Of a DNA stretch of 64,000 bases, positions 44,329 through 53,789 are shown piece after piece (position 1 is the stretch's first letter; every line of letters begins with the position of its first letter). Position numbers and translations under genes: made by a program. The notes beneath the pieces were generated by a model, which ran no database searches, was not told where the DNA came from, and was given only the letters and a program-made list of their open reading frames with translations. The stretch is from contig CAVZOJ010000001.1 of assembly GCA_963776845.1 (NCBI GenBank), forward strand, positions 124,001 through 188,000. Reading direction: 5' to 3'. This stretch comes from Roseitranquillus sp963776845 (GTDB lineage: Bacteria; Pseudomonadota; Alphaproteobacteria; Rhodobacterales; Rhodobacteraceae).

Positions 44329-45618
44329 TCAAGCCTCCCCCAGAACCGAGGGCTCGCGCCGGGCCGGACAATCATGGCGGGAGCAGACGCGGCAGGACGG
44401 TCCAACAGGGGTTGGCTCGGTCGCAGCTGGCGGATCGGGAAGGAGCAGCATCGTCGCCTCGTGCAGGACCGGGCCATCGAACCCACTTGGGCGCGATTGC
44501 TGCGATATCGCGTAGGCGAGGAAGGTCCGCTGCATCCGCCCGGCCTGCTCGATGCACCCCCGTACCGGAACGCCCGGCTGCGTCAGCGCCTGGTAGAGTG
44601 GCCAGAGCGGGCACCCCGCCCCGAACGAGGGGACGGTGAACCCTGCGATGGAGCGGCGGAACGTCGGCGTACCCGATCCGTCGCACACGACGAGCCCCGC
44701 CTCACCGTGCTCCGGCAACATCGCCCAGCGCCGCAGGATCGACGCGACATCTGTGGCGAAAGTTCCCGCGAGGGCCACAGGATCTGCGCAGTCTGCACGG
44801 CGCGCGATGAAGGCCTCTCGCGGCAGGTGGTCGGCGTCCGCGACGAAGCGTCGTCGCCAGCGCGCTGCGAGAGAGCTGCCGGCAAGCGATTGCGTTTCAC
44901 CGCCCTCAGTCCCGTCCGCCGGCGTTTCGGTATCCCAGCGGGCGGCGGCGAAGGCCGCTTCGGCCTCGTCGAGCGGCGCCATCTGCACACTGCTGTCCGC
45001 CTCGGTGCGGTCGAGATATGCCACGAGCGCCTGCGAGCTTCCGGCCAGCCTGCGGCTGTCCTCGTAGAGATTGCGGTGAAACCGATCCCGCCAGGCGCTC
45101 TCGATATCGTCGCCCTCGTTCAAGATGGCGGCCGTCGATCGGATCGCCGTGACCGTCGAAAGCACCTCGTGCAGAGATGTGTTGAGGAACGGATCGTGCG
45201 TGAGCCGGTCGTTCAGCGCCTCGACGGCGCGCTCCTGAGCTTCCAGTCGACGCGCCTGTGCAGCGATCAGCTTGGCCCACCCAGGGAACCGGCTCGCGAA
45301 TTCCTCCGTCCGGTCCACCTCCAGCGACAAGTCCCGCATCGCCGCCGCCGCGGCAGTCAGCGCGCCTACAAGGCTCGCCTGAGCCCCTTCGGTGAGGCTC
45401 GTCGGCTCCACCTCGAGCGCCCGAGCGATGCTCATCAGCAGCTTACCGCCAATCCTGCGACGATTGTGCTCGATCAGGTTGAGGTAGGACGGCGAGATGC
45501 CGGCCCGCTGCGCCAGTTCGCTCTGTCGCATGCCTCGATCCAGGCGCCTCTCGCGAATCCGGCTACCGGTCAGTTCTCGTTGGGTCTCCTTGTCTGGTCT
45601 TGTCGTCACGTCAGTCAT
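44329..45618 (-). CDS. XRE regulator with DUF2083 C-terminus (ScfR/RamB-like)
   Basis: Regulator of 429 aa. The N-terminal helix-turn-helix (GSRIRERRLDRGMRQSELAQ, RAGISPSYLNLIEHNRRRIG) is followed by a long region with an IrrE-like stretch and a C-terminal DUF2083 part with the cysteine motif CRVCSRHDCPARREPS. Such proteins (ScfR/RamB type) control acetate, propionate or short-chain acyl-CoA metabolism in other bacteria. The start MTDVTTRPDK is chosen; a frame 17 codons longer exists. Confidence 0.87.
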   Translation of the reverse strand: MTDVTTRPDKETQRELTGSRIRERRLDRGMRQSELAQRAGISPSYLNLIEHNRRRIGGKLLMSIARALEVEPTSLTEGAQASLVGALTAAAAAMRDLSLEVDRTEEFASRFPGWAKLIAAQARRLEAQERAVEALNDRLTHDPFLNTSLHEVLSTVTAIRSTAAILNEGDDIESAWRDRFHRNLYEDSRRLAGSSQALVAYLDRTEADSSVQMAPLDEAEAAFAAARWDTETPADGTEGGETQSLAGSSLAARWRRRFVADADHLPREAFIARRADCADPVALAGTFATDVASILRRWAMLPEHGEAGLVVCDGSGTPTFRRSIAGFTVPSFGAGCPLWPLYQALTQPGVPVRGCIEQAGRMQRTFLAYAISQQSRPSGFDGPVLHEATMLLLPDPPAATEPTPVGPSCRVCSRHDCPARREPSVLGEA

Positions 45619-45862
45619 CGACCTCGCTCGGCCCGCCACTTTGCATCCTGCGACGACTTCCTGGTTCATCTCAACGATCGCCTAGTGACACGACAAGCAC
45701 GCTCTCAGAAGGTGGCAGCTACGGGAACGATCGAGCAGAGCTCGTCAAGGGCAGATAAGAATAGAATCAGCTATTTATGAGAAATATCTCCAGCTGAGCT
45801 CAAGCGACGGCTCCTCGGCGACATTCCCATGCGTCAACCGCCCGTATTCGCGGTGTGGATGC

Positions 45863-45887
45863 GGAACTTCGCTGTCACTGGAATGTT
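45863..45887 (+). promoter_or_regulatory. EcfG-like promoter upstream of the PRC-barrel gene (one mismatch)
   Basis: GGAAC (45863-45867), 16 bases, then TGTT (45884-45887). The alphaproteobacterial general-stress consensus is GGAAC-N16/17-CGTT, so one base differs. It ends 33 bp before the start codon. The rest of the 300-bp spacer (45619-45920) shows no gene. Confidence 0.4.
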
Positions 45888-45920
45888 GTTCAGCAGAAAG
45901 CCAACTCATGGAGGACGGAT

Positions 45921-47231
45921 ATGAATAGTTTGAAGTCAGTACTGATGGGCAGCGTCGCGGCGATCTCGCTCGCCGCCGGCCCCGCAATCGCACAAGACAC
46001 TGCCACGCAGCCCAGCGAGCAGCAACAGACAGGCGCCTCGGAGCGCTCCTACGATAGCGTCTACGGCGACAACTTTGCCGGGCTCGGCGATCGGACGATC
46101 GATGAACTGGTCGGGACGGAGTTGGTCAACGACGCCGGAGAGAGCATCGGCGAGATCGACAATTTCGGCCTTGCCGGAGACCAAATCGTGGCGATCGTCG
46201 GTATCGGTGGCTTTCTTGGCATGGGTGAACACATGGTCGCCATGCCGATCGAGCGCCTGAGCTACGATGGCGAGCAATTGGTGATCTCGGACGTTACCCG
46301 CGAAGAGCTTGAAGCACTCCCGGAATATGACGAGTCGCAGGCGCAAGCCTTCGCGTCGGATCAGACCTTCCGCTCGAGCTACGAGGCGGGCGGTGGCGAG
46401 GCTGAGATGGCTCAAATGGAGCCGTCCGAGAGCCAGGCCGCCGATCAGCCGATGGACGACGTCGAACAAGAGGTCGCCGAAGCCGAGGCTGATGCCGAGT
46501 CGGGGATAACGCCATCCGACGAGTTGGCAGAGGCGGAGCAGGCGCTGGAGAACACCGGCGAAGAGGCCGCCGACGCCGCTGAAGAAGCCGGCGATGCAGT
46601 CGAAGAGGCCGGTGAAGAAGTGGCGGACGCCGCCGCGGATACCGGCGCCGCGGTTGAGAACGCGGGAGAAGAGGCAGCAGACGAGGTCGCTCAGGCCGGC
46701 GAGGAAGCGGCTCAGGAAACCGAGCAGATGGCTGACGCCGCCGAGGCCGAGATGTCGGAAGAGACGGAGATGTCGACCGACATGGCTCAAGGCGATGCCG
46801 CCGTTGAAGGCAACTCCATGGCGACAGAGACCGCCGATGCTGAAAACACCGGCCAGATGGCTCAAGATGCGGATATGGCATCTGAAGGTGGCTGGACCGA
46901 AGAGATGGACAGCATCTTCGCCGACATCGCCGATCAGCAGATCGCCGAGTTGATCGGAATGGAAGTCGCGAGCGCTGACGGCGAAGTCGTCGGCGAGGTC
47001 GACAACTTCGCCCTTGCCGGCGAAGACGTCGTTGCGATCGTGGGGATCGGTGGCTTTCTGGGAATCGGCGAGCACGAAGTCGCTTTGTCGCTCGGCGATA
47101 TGACCTACGACGGCGAGAAACTCGTCCTCTCCTCGATGACTGAGGAGCAGCTACGCGAGATGCCGGAGTACGATGAGGCGGAAGCGAACTATCTGCCCGA
47201 AGACGGTACGCTTCGCTCCAGCTACGAGTAA
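45921..47231 (+). CDS. Exported twin PRC-barrel protein with Ala/Glu-rich linker
   Basis: Acidic protein of 436 aa with a signal peptide (MNSLKSVLMGSVAAISLAAG, cut near AIAQ). Two PRC-barrel modules (about 48-155 and 320-436) share NFGLAGDQIVAIVGIGGFLG / NFALAGEDVVAIVGIGGFLG and both end in a PEYDE...RSSYE pattern, so one arose from the other. Between them is a linker of about 160 residues built of imperfect Glu-Ala-Ala-Asp repeats (EEAADAAEEAGDAVEEAGEE), probably a long amphipathic helix. GGAGG before the ATG supports the start. A periplasmic stress role is inference. Confidence 0.85.
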   Translation: MNSLKSVLMGSVAAISLAAGPAIAQDTATQPSEQQQTGASERSYDSVYGDNFAGLGDRTIDELVGTELVNDAGESIGEIDNFGLAGDQIVAIVGIGGFLGMGEHMVAMPIERLSYDGEQLVISDVTREELEALPEYDESQAQAFASDQTFRSSYEAGGGEAEMAQMEPSESQAADQPMDDVEQEVAEAEADAESGITPSDELAEAEQALENTGEEAADAAEEAGDAVEEAGEEVADAAADTGAAVENAGEEAADEVAQAGEEAAQETEQMADAAEAEMSEETEMSTDMAQGDAAVEGNSMATETADAENTGQMAQDADMASEGGWTEEMDSIFADIADQQIAELIGMEVASADGEVVGEVDNFALAGEDVVAIVGIGGFLGIGEHEVALSLGDMTYDGEKLVLSSMTEEQLREMPEYDEAEANYLPEDGTLRSSYE

Positions 47232-47254
47232 TGTGCATCGCGGTTAGACCGTTC

Positions 47255-47284
47255 GGGCCGCCCCTCAGGGCGGCCCTTTTTTTT
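47255..47284 (+). terminator. Rho-independent terminator of the PRC-barrel gene
   Basis: GGGCCGCCC, loop CTCA, GGGCGGCCC, followed by eight T. A strong, classical terminator 24 bp after the stop codon. Confidence 0.92.
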
Positions 47285-47383
47285 GGTTCAGGCGCGGTGG
47301 CGTGCTGCAGGCCGCTTGGCGCGCGCTGATCATGTCCCGCGGGATGGTGTAGGGGCGCCAGTCCTCGGAAGGATCGAGCTTGA

Positions 47384-48601
47384 TCAGGACGCCATGGCTG
47401 GCAGCCTGACGTTGGGAGTGTCGGTGACGCGGGCGAGGCTTTCAAGCGACATGTAGCGTCGCGCCACGGCCCATTCGTCGTTGGTCTCGAGCAGTTCGCA
47501 ATGAGGCCGCCGTCGGTTCGAGGCCCATAGCGAACGCACCGACAAGTCGTATGATGGCCTCGTCATTCGGGAAGATGCCGATGACGTCGGCCCGTCGTTT
47601 GATCTCGCGGTTCACCCGTTCGAGGGGGTTCGTCGACGCGATCTGAGCCCAGTGTTCGCGCGGGAACGACATGTAGGCCAGGACATCGTCGCGGGAGGCG
47701 TCCATGAGCGCGCCGAGCTTCTCGTTCTTCTCGCGCGAGCCGCGTCGGCGACGGTGTCCCATTGAGCCTCGGCTTCGGCCTTCGTCTCCTGGGCGAAGAT
47801 CGTCTTCAACATCGCCGCGACCGCCGTGCGCTGCTTGGCCGGGACATGCGCCAGCGCGTTTCTCATCCAGTGGATGCGGCATCTCTGATGGGTCGCGTTG
47901 AACACCCGGCGGGCGGCCGCGCGCAGGCCTTTGTGATCGTCGGCGATCACCAGCGTCACGCCTCGCAAGCCTCGGTCGGCGAGACTGCGCAGGAACTCGG
48001 TCCAGAAGGTCTCCGCCTCGGACGGTCCGGTGGCGACGCCCAGTACCTCGCGCTTGCCGTCCTCGTTCACCGCGACAGCGATTATCACCGCACGGCTGAT
48101 GATGCGCCCGCCCTCGCGGACCTTGAGGTAGGTCGCATCGAGCCAGAGGTAGGGCCAGGCTCCCTCCAAAGGCCGGGAGAGGAACGCGTTCACGCGATCG
48201 TCGATCTCGGCGGACTTCGACATGCCGCCGGCGCCCATGGCCTTCACCAGGTCGTCCACCGAGCGCGTCGAGACGCCGTGGACGTAGGCTTCCTGAATGA
48301 CGGCCATGAGCGCCTTCTCGGCCGTCCGCCGCGGTTCGAGGAAGCTCGGGAAGTAAGAGCCCTTCCTCAGCTTCGGGATCTCCAGCGCGATCCGCCCGGC
48401 GCGGGTGTCGCAATCGCGGTCGCGATACCCGTTCCGCTGAACCTCGCGCAGCGGCGAACGCACGCCCTTCGCCGCGCCCGTGCGCGCCTCGACCTCCGCT
48501 TCCATGATCCGCTCGGTCGCGAAGGCCAGCATCTCGCGCACGAGGTCGCCATCGGCCTGCTTCTCGAGCAGCACGATCAGCACCACTCTCTCATCGGTCA
48601 T
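47384..48601 (-). pseudogene. IS256-family transposase, broken
   Basis: Begins MTDERVVLIVLLEKQADGD. The mutator-type core is clear: NGYRDRDCDTRAGRIALEIP, AYVHGVSTRSVDDLVKAMGA, WPYLWLDATYLKVREGG (Asp), LRGVTLVIADDHKGLRAAAR (Asp), RCRIHWMRNALAHVP. A short deletion removes the QVSRLCG-type stretch after GMSKS, a frameshift lies near 47745, and a class-B palindromic insertion (47495-47534) shifts the frame again inside LVGA...LLETNDEWAV. The gene cannot be translated as one protein. Confidence 0.9.
47495..47534. repeat. Palindromic insertion, class B (copy B4) in IS256
   Basis: About 40 bp with arms TTCGCAATG and CATAGCGAA (one mismatch) around a core containing GTCGGTTCGAGGCC. The uninterrupted gene would have three bases here, so the net gain is about 37 bp, which explains the frameshift. 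Confidence 0.75.
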
Positions 48602-48795
48602 CGTCGTCTCCGTTCCGGTTCCAGGTCTTGCAACCCGAACCTTCTCCGAAGACCGGCGATGGCCGCCAGCGTCACCCCGGCCGCCCGCTGCGCTACGCCG
48701 AGGGCTCCGCGCGCGGCCTCCTACACCATGCGCCGGGACACGACCGGTCGCCGGCACCATTGCGCGTGCTTGCCGGGTTTCAGCTTGTAAATACC

Positions 48796-48915
48796 TCACT
48801 CTAACATTGGATCGAGTTCGGGTTGGTACAGGTCCCAGACGCTGTAGTCGCGGCTCGTCGCTTCTAAGAGTTGATCGATCCCACGGCGGAGCTGTCTGAG
48901 TTCGTGTTCGGTCAC
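48796..48915 (-). CDS. Possible 39-aa ORF downstream of an integrase remnant
   Basis: GTG start giving VTEHELRQLRRGIDQLLEAT, ending QPELDPMLE. The codon pattern is protein-like and the product would be helical and acidic, but no family is recognised and it lies between two dead mobile genes, so it may be a fragment. Confidence 0.35.
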   Translation of the reverse strand: MTEHELRQLRRGIDQLLEATSRDYSVWDLYQPELDPMLE

Positions 48916-49510
48916 CCCGCGGCCTCCGGCCACTCCCGGCCAAGGCCGCCCGCGCCGCAACCCTCCCATGCCTCCATCATCTCGCGCCGCTGCTCGAGAT
49001 AATCGCTGCGCCTGTACGCCCGCTCCACTTCACTGCCGATCTGGTGCGCCAGCTGGTCCTCGATCAGCCTTCGCCGTTGGGCCAGTCCGAGAAGGTGCTG
49101 CGCCAGCCGTGTGGTGTGGACCTCTTGTCGCCGGCACCGCGCAGCGCCTTCGCAAGCGCTTGTCAGACATTGGCCTACCATGCTGCCCGGGGTGCACGAG
49201 GAGGCTGTCGGCCCATCGCGGCAGTGTATGAAGAAACACAGCGAGAACCGGCGTCACCGGCCCCCCTGTGGGATCGTCGAGCCTTCATTAGGGCCTTCGG
49301 GATGATGATGGTATCGCCCTCGACGCCGCCCAATTCGAACGAGCGCACTTCGCCAGAGTGAAGCGCGGTCAAGACAAGCGTGACGAGCCCGTGATAACCA
49401 ATGCCGCGGCCGCGCCGCTCCCAGAGGCTTGCAAAAGCCGCCGGCGCATCGACCACCGGGACGGCGGCGTGATGCCGGATCTTGCGCACCTTGCGTTCGT
49501 CAGGGAGCAC
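48912..49510 (-). pseudogene. P4-type tyrosine integrase remnant
   Basis: Pieces in order on the minus strand: VLPDERKVRKIRHHAAVPVV, ASLWERRGRGIGYHGLVTLV, ALHSGEVRSFELGGVEGDTI (catalytic Arg region altered to HSGEVR), then after losing the central part and a frameshift, IEDQLAHQIGSEVERAYRRS and YLEQRREMMEAWEG with the Tyr region. These match P4/XerC-like integrases of genomic islands. Confidence 0.75.
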
Positions 49511-49720
49511 ATGCTTGAGGTTGTCGCGGAGCGCCCCCGAGTTCGCCGAGCGTCGGCATCAGGACGGTCGCGACTTGGACCGTCGCAATCCCCTCGACCG
49601 GTAGCCCCATGAGCGAGCTAGAGTGCGGCTCTAGGCTCGACGCCACTATGCTGCGTGCTTGGGGTTTAACTTAACTAGGTCGGCTGGCGCGCGGTGCTGT
49701 AACTGCGCATCGCTCCGCAA

Positions 49721-50392
49721 TCACCCGCTCGCTGTAGCCGGCCTGCAGGAGCCGGTCGGAGGAAGGCATGGCGCAACCCTTAGCTGGTCAGCGGCTGCGG
49801 AAGGCCAGCCTTCCGCAGCCGCTTGTTGACGAGGTTGCCCCAGAAGGTGATCCGGTCGAAGTAGGACGGAAAACCGTTCGGACGCCGCTTCATCGCCTCG
49901 AGCGAGATGCCGACAAGCGGGACGCCGCATTCGCTCGGGGCGTTCTACACCTCGCGCATCGACACGAACGGGACCGGCGCGTCGAGGTGGACGTGCCGCG
50001 GCAGCAGGTTGATGATCTCCGAGTGCCGCGCGTCGGTGTTGAGCATCACCAGCAGGGCGTCGCGCGCCTCGGCGTTCAGGCGGGCGAACTTGGCGTCGTC
50101 GAGGATGATCTAACGGATCATCGCGTCCGGAATCGGCTTCGCCGAGGCCTTTCCGGCACGGATCGCGATCCGAGACAGCGGGCAGATGTTCGCGGCGCCC
50201 CGCGCATTGAGAACCTTGTTGAGCATGTTCGCCAAATCGTTGTTGGCGCTGTCGAGCTCGATCTTCCCGCACGACGCGGGTCGAGTACCAGGCGCGCCAC
50301 TTGTGGGCGCGCTCTCGGGTGATGTCCTGGATCGGAATGTCACCAACTGGCAACGGCCCGCTGGCGCGCGGACACCCCAAGTTCGACAGCAA
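49721..50392 (-). pseudogene. Second phage-type integrase remnant
   Basis: PVGDIPIQDITRERAHKWRA opens the recognisable part; after a frameshift it continues ANNDLANMLNKVLNARGAAN, KPIPDAMIR, a stop, IILDDAKFARLNAEARDALL, DARHSEIINLLPRHVHLDAP and ISLEAMKRRPNGFPSYFDRI. Stops and shifts make it inactive. The family is that of Rhodobacterales prophage integrases. Confidence 0.65.
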
Positions 50393-50454
50393 AACCGCTA
50401 AGCAATTGATTTCGTTATGGGGGGATGCGCCATTTTGTGACTACGTGCGGGCTG

Positions 50455-52131
50455 TCAGGCGGGTTTGGGCAGGTTCAGGGCCTGGAAGAGCTCCAACTGT
50501 TCGGGGGTCGTGGAGGAAAGGCCGTCGACCGATCGCTCGCCGATCTTTGCCAGGTGCCGCTGGATGCGCGCCAGCAGGTCGAGCGCGGTGCGCGGGCTGG
50601 CGTCATGGTCCCTGGCCTTCAGCCTCATGCGCATGACGCGGTGGAGAACGAGAGCGAGGAAGCAGATCTGGGCGTGGGCTCGAATGCGGTCCGGAAGCCG
50701 GTGATGGACCGGCGCGATCTCGATGTCGGATTTGAGGACTCGGAAGCCGCGCTCGATGTCTGCCAGGGCCTTGTAGCGCGTGACGGCGTCGGCGGGCACG
50801 AGGTCGGGGGCGTTGGTGATCAGCGCCAGCTTGCCATCGAAGAGCTCGGCCTCGGCGATGGCGGTCTCCTGGACGCTCCAGCTGAAGCGGTCCGCGGTGA
50901 GATCGGCCTTGAGGAAGCGCGTCATCTCGGCCTCGGCGACCGCGCGGGTAAAGCGGCTGTAGGCGCCCCGGTCCGAGGCGCGCCGCCCCCGGGCGGTCTG
51001 CCCTATATCCTGGGCGTCGAGCTTGCCGACCATCTTCTCGGCCACGGCCTCGAGTTCGGCGATGCGGGCCCGACGCCGGTCGCCCTGTTCCGCGGCGCGC
51101 AGGGGATCGTGGGCGACGATCAGGCGGTGACCGGCGAAGGTGCTCTCGGCCAGGCCGTCGTCGTCGAAGACGAGGCCCCGGAAGGTCTCGACCAGCTCGG
51201 CGTAGCGCCGTGCCGGGACGGCGAGGATGAAGTCCAGCCGCCGGTCATCCCGATCTGCCAGCGCCGTCAGCTCGCCGACGTTCTCCAGGCTCAGGAGCCC
51301 TCGATCGGCCACCAGTATGACGCGCTGGATCGGGAAACGCTCCAGGACTGCGGTGAGCATGCCCTTCAGCGTCTTCGTTTCCGCGACGTTGCCGGGGTGG
51401 ACCGTGTGCAGTCGACATGGTTGCGCCATTGGTTCGAGCGACAATGTCGACGGCAGGCCTTCGGCGGTCTGCACGACGCCAAGGACGAACTGGCGGGCGA
51501 TGCCACCGGTCTCCTTGTTCATGCCGAACGCACGCAGATCCTCGTCCACCTCGCCCTCGCCGTGGATACGCACGGTGGTCAGATCGTAGAACACCACCGC
51601 GAGATCCTGATCGACCAGCGGCCGGATCTGCCCGGCCAACTCCGTCTCGAGCCGGTCGGCGTGATCCATCAGAGCGTCCATCGCCCGCAGCAGATGCTGG
51701 TGTGTCACGCCCTCGATGTCCAACTTGCGCTTGCCGGACCGCAGAGCGCGTCCGAGGGCACGGTCGACACCGAGGTCTTTCCACAGCTCGTGCAGGGCAA
51801 AGACGTTTCCATAGGCGCGTGCCAACTCGTGGGCGATCTCGACCTTGGCGGGTTCGTCGCGCCCGGCCGCGCGGCACAGACCCCGGATCAAGGCATCGAG
51901 GTGACCCTCTTCCATGCTGTCGATGCGCCCGAGATTGGCGACCACCCGGTGGCGGGGCTTGCCGGCCTCGTTGCGGTAGGACTCGACGACCTGGAGGTAG
52001 CGCTCGCCCTTATATTCATCGCAGCTCAAACTCCAACCGCCTGAGTGTCCGGCGAAACGGGCGAGATCAGAAAGACCTGGCGCAAACTTCATCTCGAATT
52101 TCAACGGCGCGTCGACGATCACCACTGACAC
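50455..52131 (-). pseudogene. IS1634-family transposase, in-frame deletion plus insertion
   Basis: A second IS1634 copy, an open frame of 558 codons with the C-terminus that the 33.6-kb copy lacks. Compared with that copy it has lost about 38 residues (from ESLIRAMVFNRLCAPE to the THQ before LLRAMDAL; the copy reads LDIEGVTHQHLLRAM) and has gained 12 residues (STLSLEPMAQPC) by a class-B palindromic insertion before HTVHPGN. Both changes keep the frame, so a protein could be made, but the missing segment is conserved and activity is doubtful. Confidence 0.85.
51411..51451. repeat. Palindromic insertion, class B (copy B1) in IS1634
   Basis: 41-bp unit with perfect 8-bp arms GTCGACAT and ATGTCGAC around a core with GCGCCATTGGTTCGAGC. 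Compared directly with the other IS1634 copy in this window it is a 36-bp net insertion that preserves the reading frame. Confidence 0.9.
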
Positions 52132-52172
52132 GCAGGATGAAGATGAAATTACTGTGCGGCGCTATCAATGCG

Positions 52173-52949
52173 TCAGGACGAACCGCGATCCTCGCCTTCG
52201 TCCTCGTCTTCCTCGTTCGGGAGATTGAAGAAACTCTCCGCGTCTGGAACCTCCTGCTCCTCTTCCTTGTCCTTCAACTCTTCGCCCGTATTAGACAGCG
52301 AAAATGTCTCAAGGCCAGCGATGGAAGATGGCATCTTCGCCTCTGACGCGTCTGCCGCGAGAGACTGCTCGGTGGAGACGAGCTTGCGCCGCTCGTCATC
52401 CGACATCGTGCCGCCCTCGGCCGCCTTGCGGGCGTTCGCCTTCTGCACTGCGGCATCGAGCTCGGACTGCTTGCAGAGGCCCAATGCGACTGGGTCGATC
52501 GGTTGAATGTTCGAGATGTTCCAATGCGTCCGATCGCGGATCGACTGGATAGTCGGCTTCGTCGTGCCCACAAGCTTTCCGATCTGACCGTCAGAGAGCT
52601 CAGGGTGAAACTTGACGAGCCAAAGGATTGCCGCAGGGCGATCCTGCCGCTTGGATAGTGGCGTATACCGCGGTCCGCGCCGCTTTTCCTCGCCGATCGC
52701 AGCGGCATAGTACTTGAGCTTGAGCCGGTGGAGCGGGTCCTTCTCTCCCCGGTCGATCTCGATCTGCTCCAGCTGATTGTTCGCGATAGGGTCGAAGCCC
52801 TTGACGCCGGCCGCAACGTCACCGTCGGCAATCCCTTGGACCTCAAGCTCATGCAGACCGCAGAATTCGGCGATCTGCTTGAAACTGAGCGTGGTGTTGT
52901 CGACCAGCCAAACGGCGGTCGCCTTCGCCATGATGGGTTTGCCCTGCAT
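52173..52949 (-). CDS. trcR: TrcR-like cell-cycle transcriptional regulator (DUF1013)
   Basis: 258 aa. The N-terminal DUF1013 region (KATAVWLVDNTTLSFKQIAE, FCGLHELEVQGIADGDVAAG, FDPIANNQLEQIEIDRGEKD) is highly conserved in alphaproteobacteria, where TrcR acts with CtrA-type cell-cycle circuits. A second part (PAAILWLVKFHPELSDGQIG, LVGTTKPTIQSIRDRTHWN) is helix-turn-helix-like. The C-terminus is acidic and low-complexity. AAGGAG eight bases before the ATG at 52949 decides the start. Confidence 0.9.
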   Translation of the reverse strand: MQGKPIMAKATAVWLVDNTTLSFKQIAEFCGLHELEVQGIADGDVAAGVKGFDPIANNQLEQIEIDRGEKDPLHRLKLKYYAAAIGEEKRRGPRYTPLSKRQDRPAAILWLVKFHPELSDGQIGKLVGTTKPTIQSIRDRTHWNISNIQPIDPVALGLCKQSELDAAVQKANARKAAEGGTMSDDERRKLVSTEQSLAADASEAKMPSSIAGLETFSLSNTGEELKDKEEEQEVPDAESFFNLPNEEDEDEGEDRGSS

Positions 52950-53076
52950 CCGTCGGTCTCCTTCGGCAACGACTTCCCCGACCGGTGAAACCGTGTCGAT
53001 CCAGCTGGACCGGGCCCGCGATTTCGGGGAACTTGACCGTCATATAGCCACGCATCCAGCGGGAGAAAAGCGCCAA

Positions 53077-53691
53077 ATGCGAACAACGGCCCTTGCACTG
53101 GCCCTCGCCCTGCCCGCAGCGGCGCAGGATCAGGCAGGCGAGTTCGACTACTACGTCCTAGCCCTGAGCTGGCAACCGACTTGGTGCGCGCTCGAAGGCG
53201 GGGGGGCCGCCCAGTGCGAAACGCCTGCGGGGTGGACGCTCCACGGTCTGTGGCCGCAGCACGAACGCGGATGGCCCAGCGACTGTCCGTCGGCAACGCG
53301 CGACCCGTCGCGAAGCGAGACGGAGGCGATGGCCGACATCATGGGGTCCGGGGGCCTTGCTTGGTACCAGTGGAAGAAGCACGGGCGATGCTCTGGCCTC
53401 GATCCCGCGGACTACTTCGCCCTCGCCCGGCGAGCCTATGACGGGATTGTCCGTCCCGAGGTCCTGCGCCGCCTTGAAGATGCCGTCGAGCTGCCGGCCG
53501 AGGTCGTTGAGCAGGCCTTTCTGCGCGACAATCCAGACCTGACCGACCCCGGCCTCACGCTCACCTGCACCGCCGGCCATGTGCAGGAGGTCCGCATCTG
53601 CCTGACCCGCGAGCTGGAGCCGCGCGACTGCGCGTCCGACATCAGGCGGGACTGCACGCTGACCGACGCCCTGCTGCTGCCGATCAGGTGA
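53077..53691 (+). CDS. Ribonuclease T2 family protein with altered CAS II
   Basis: Exported RNase T2-type protein of 204 aa: signal peptide (MRTTALALALALPAAAQ), CAS I motif TLHGLWPQ (His56) and CAS II YQWKKHGRC (97-105). Canonical CAS II is HEWxKHGxC; here the His and Glu are Tyr97 and Gln98, while Lys101 and His102 remain. Six or more cysteines fit the disulfides of the family. RNA cleavage by a His56/His102 pair is possible but may be weaker. GGGAG lies upstream of the chosen ATG. Confidence 0.88.
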   Translation: MRTTALALALALPAAAQDQAGEFDYYVLALSWQPTWCALEGGGAAQCETPAGWTLHGLWPQHERGWPSDCPSATRDPSRSETEAMADIMGSGGLAWYQWKKHGRCSGLDPADYFALARRAYDGIVRPEVLRRLEDAVELPAEVVEQAFLRDNPDLTDPGLTLTCTAGHVQEVRICLTRELEPRDCASDIRRDCTLTDALLLPIR

Positions 53692-53789
53692 TCGCACTCC
53701 CACCGAGGTAGTGTATCCCTGACTGTCGCCACGGCACGACGCGGCGTAAGCCAGGGTCATTGGTTAACAAAACGGAAAGAGGCAGCAAG

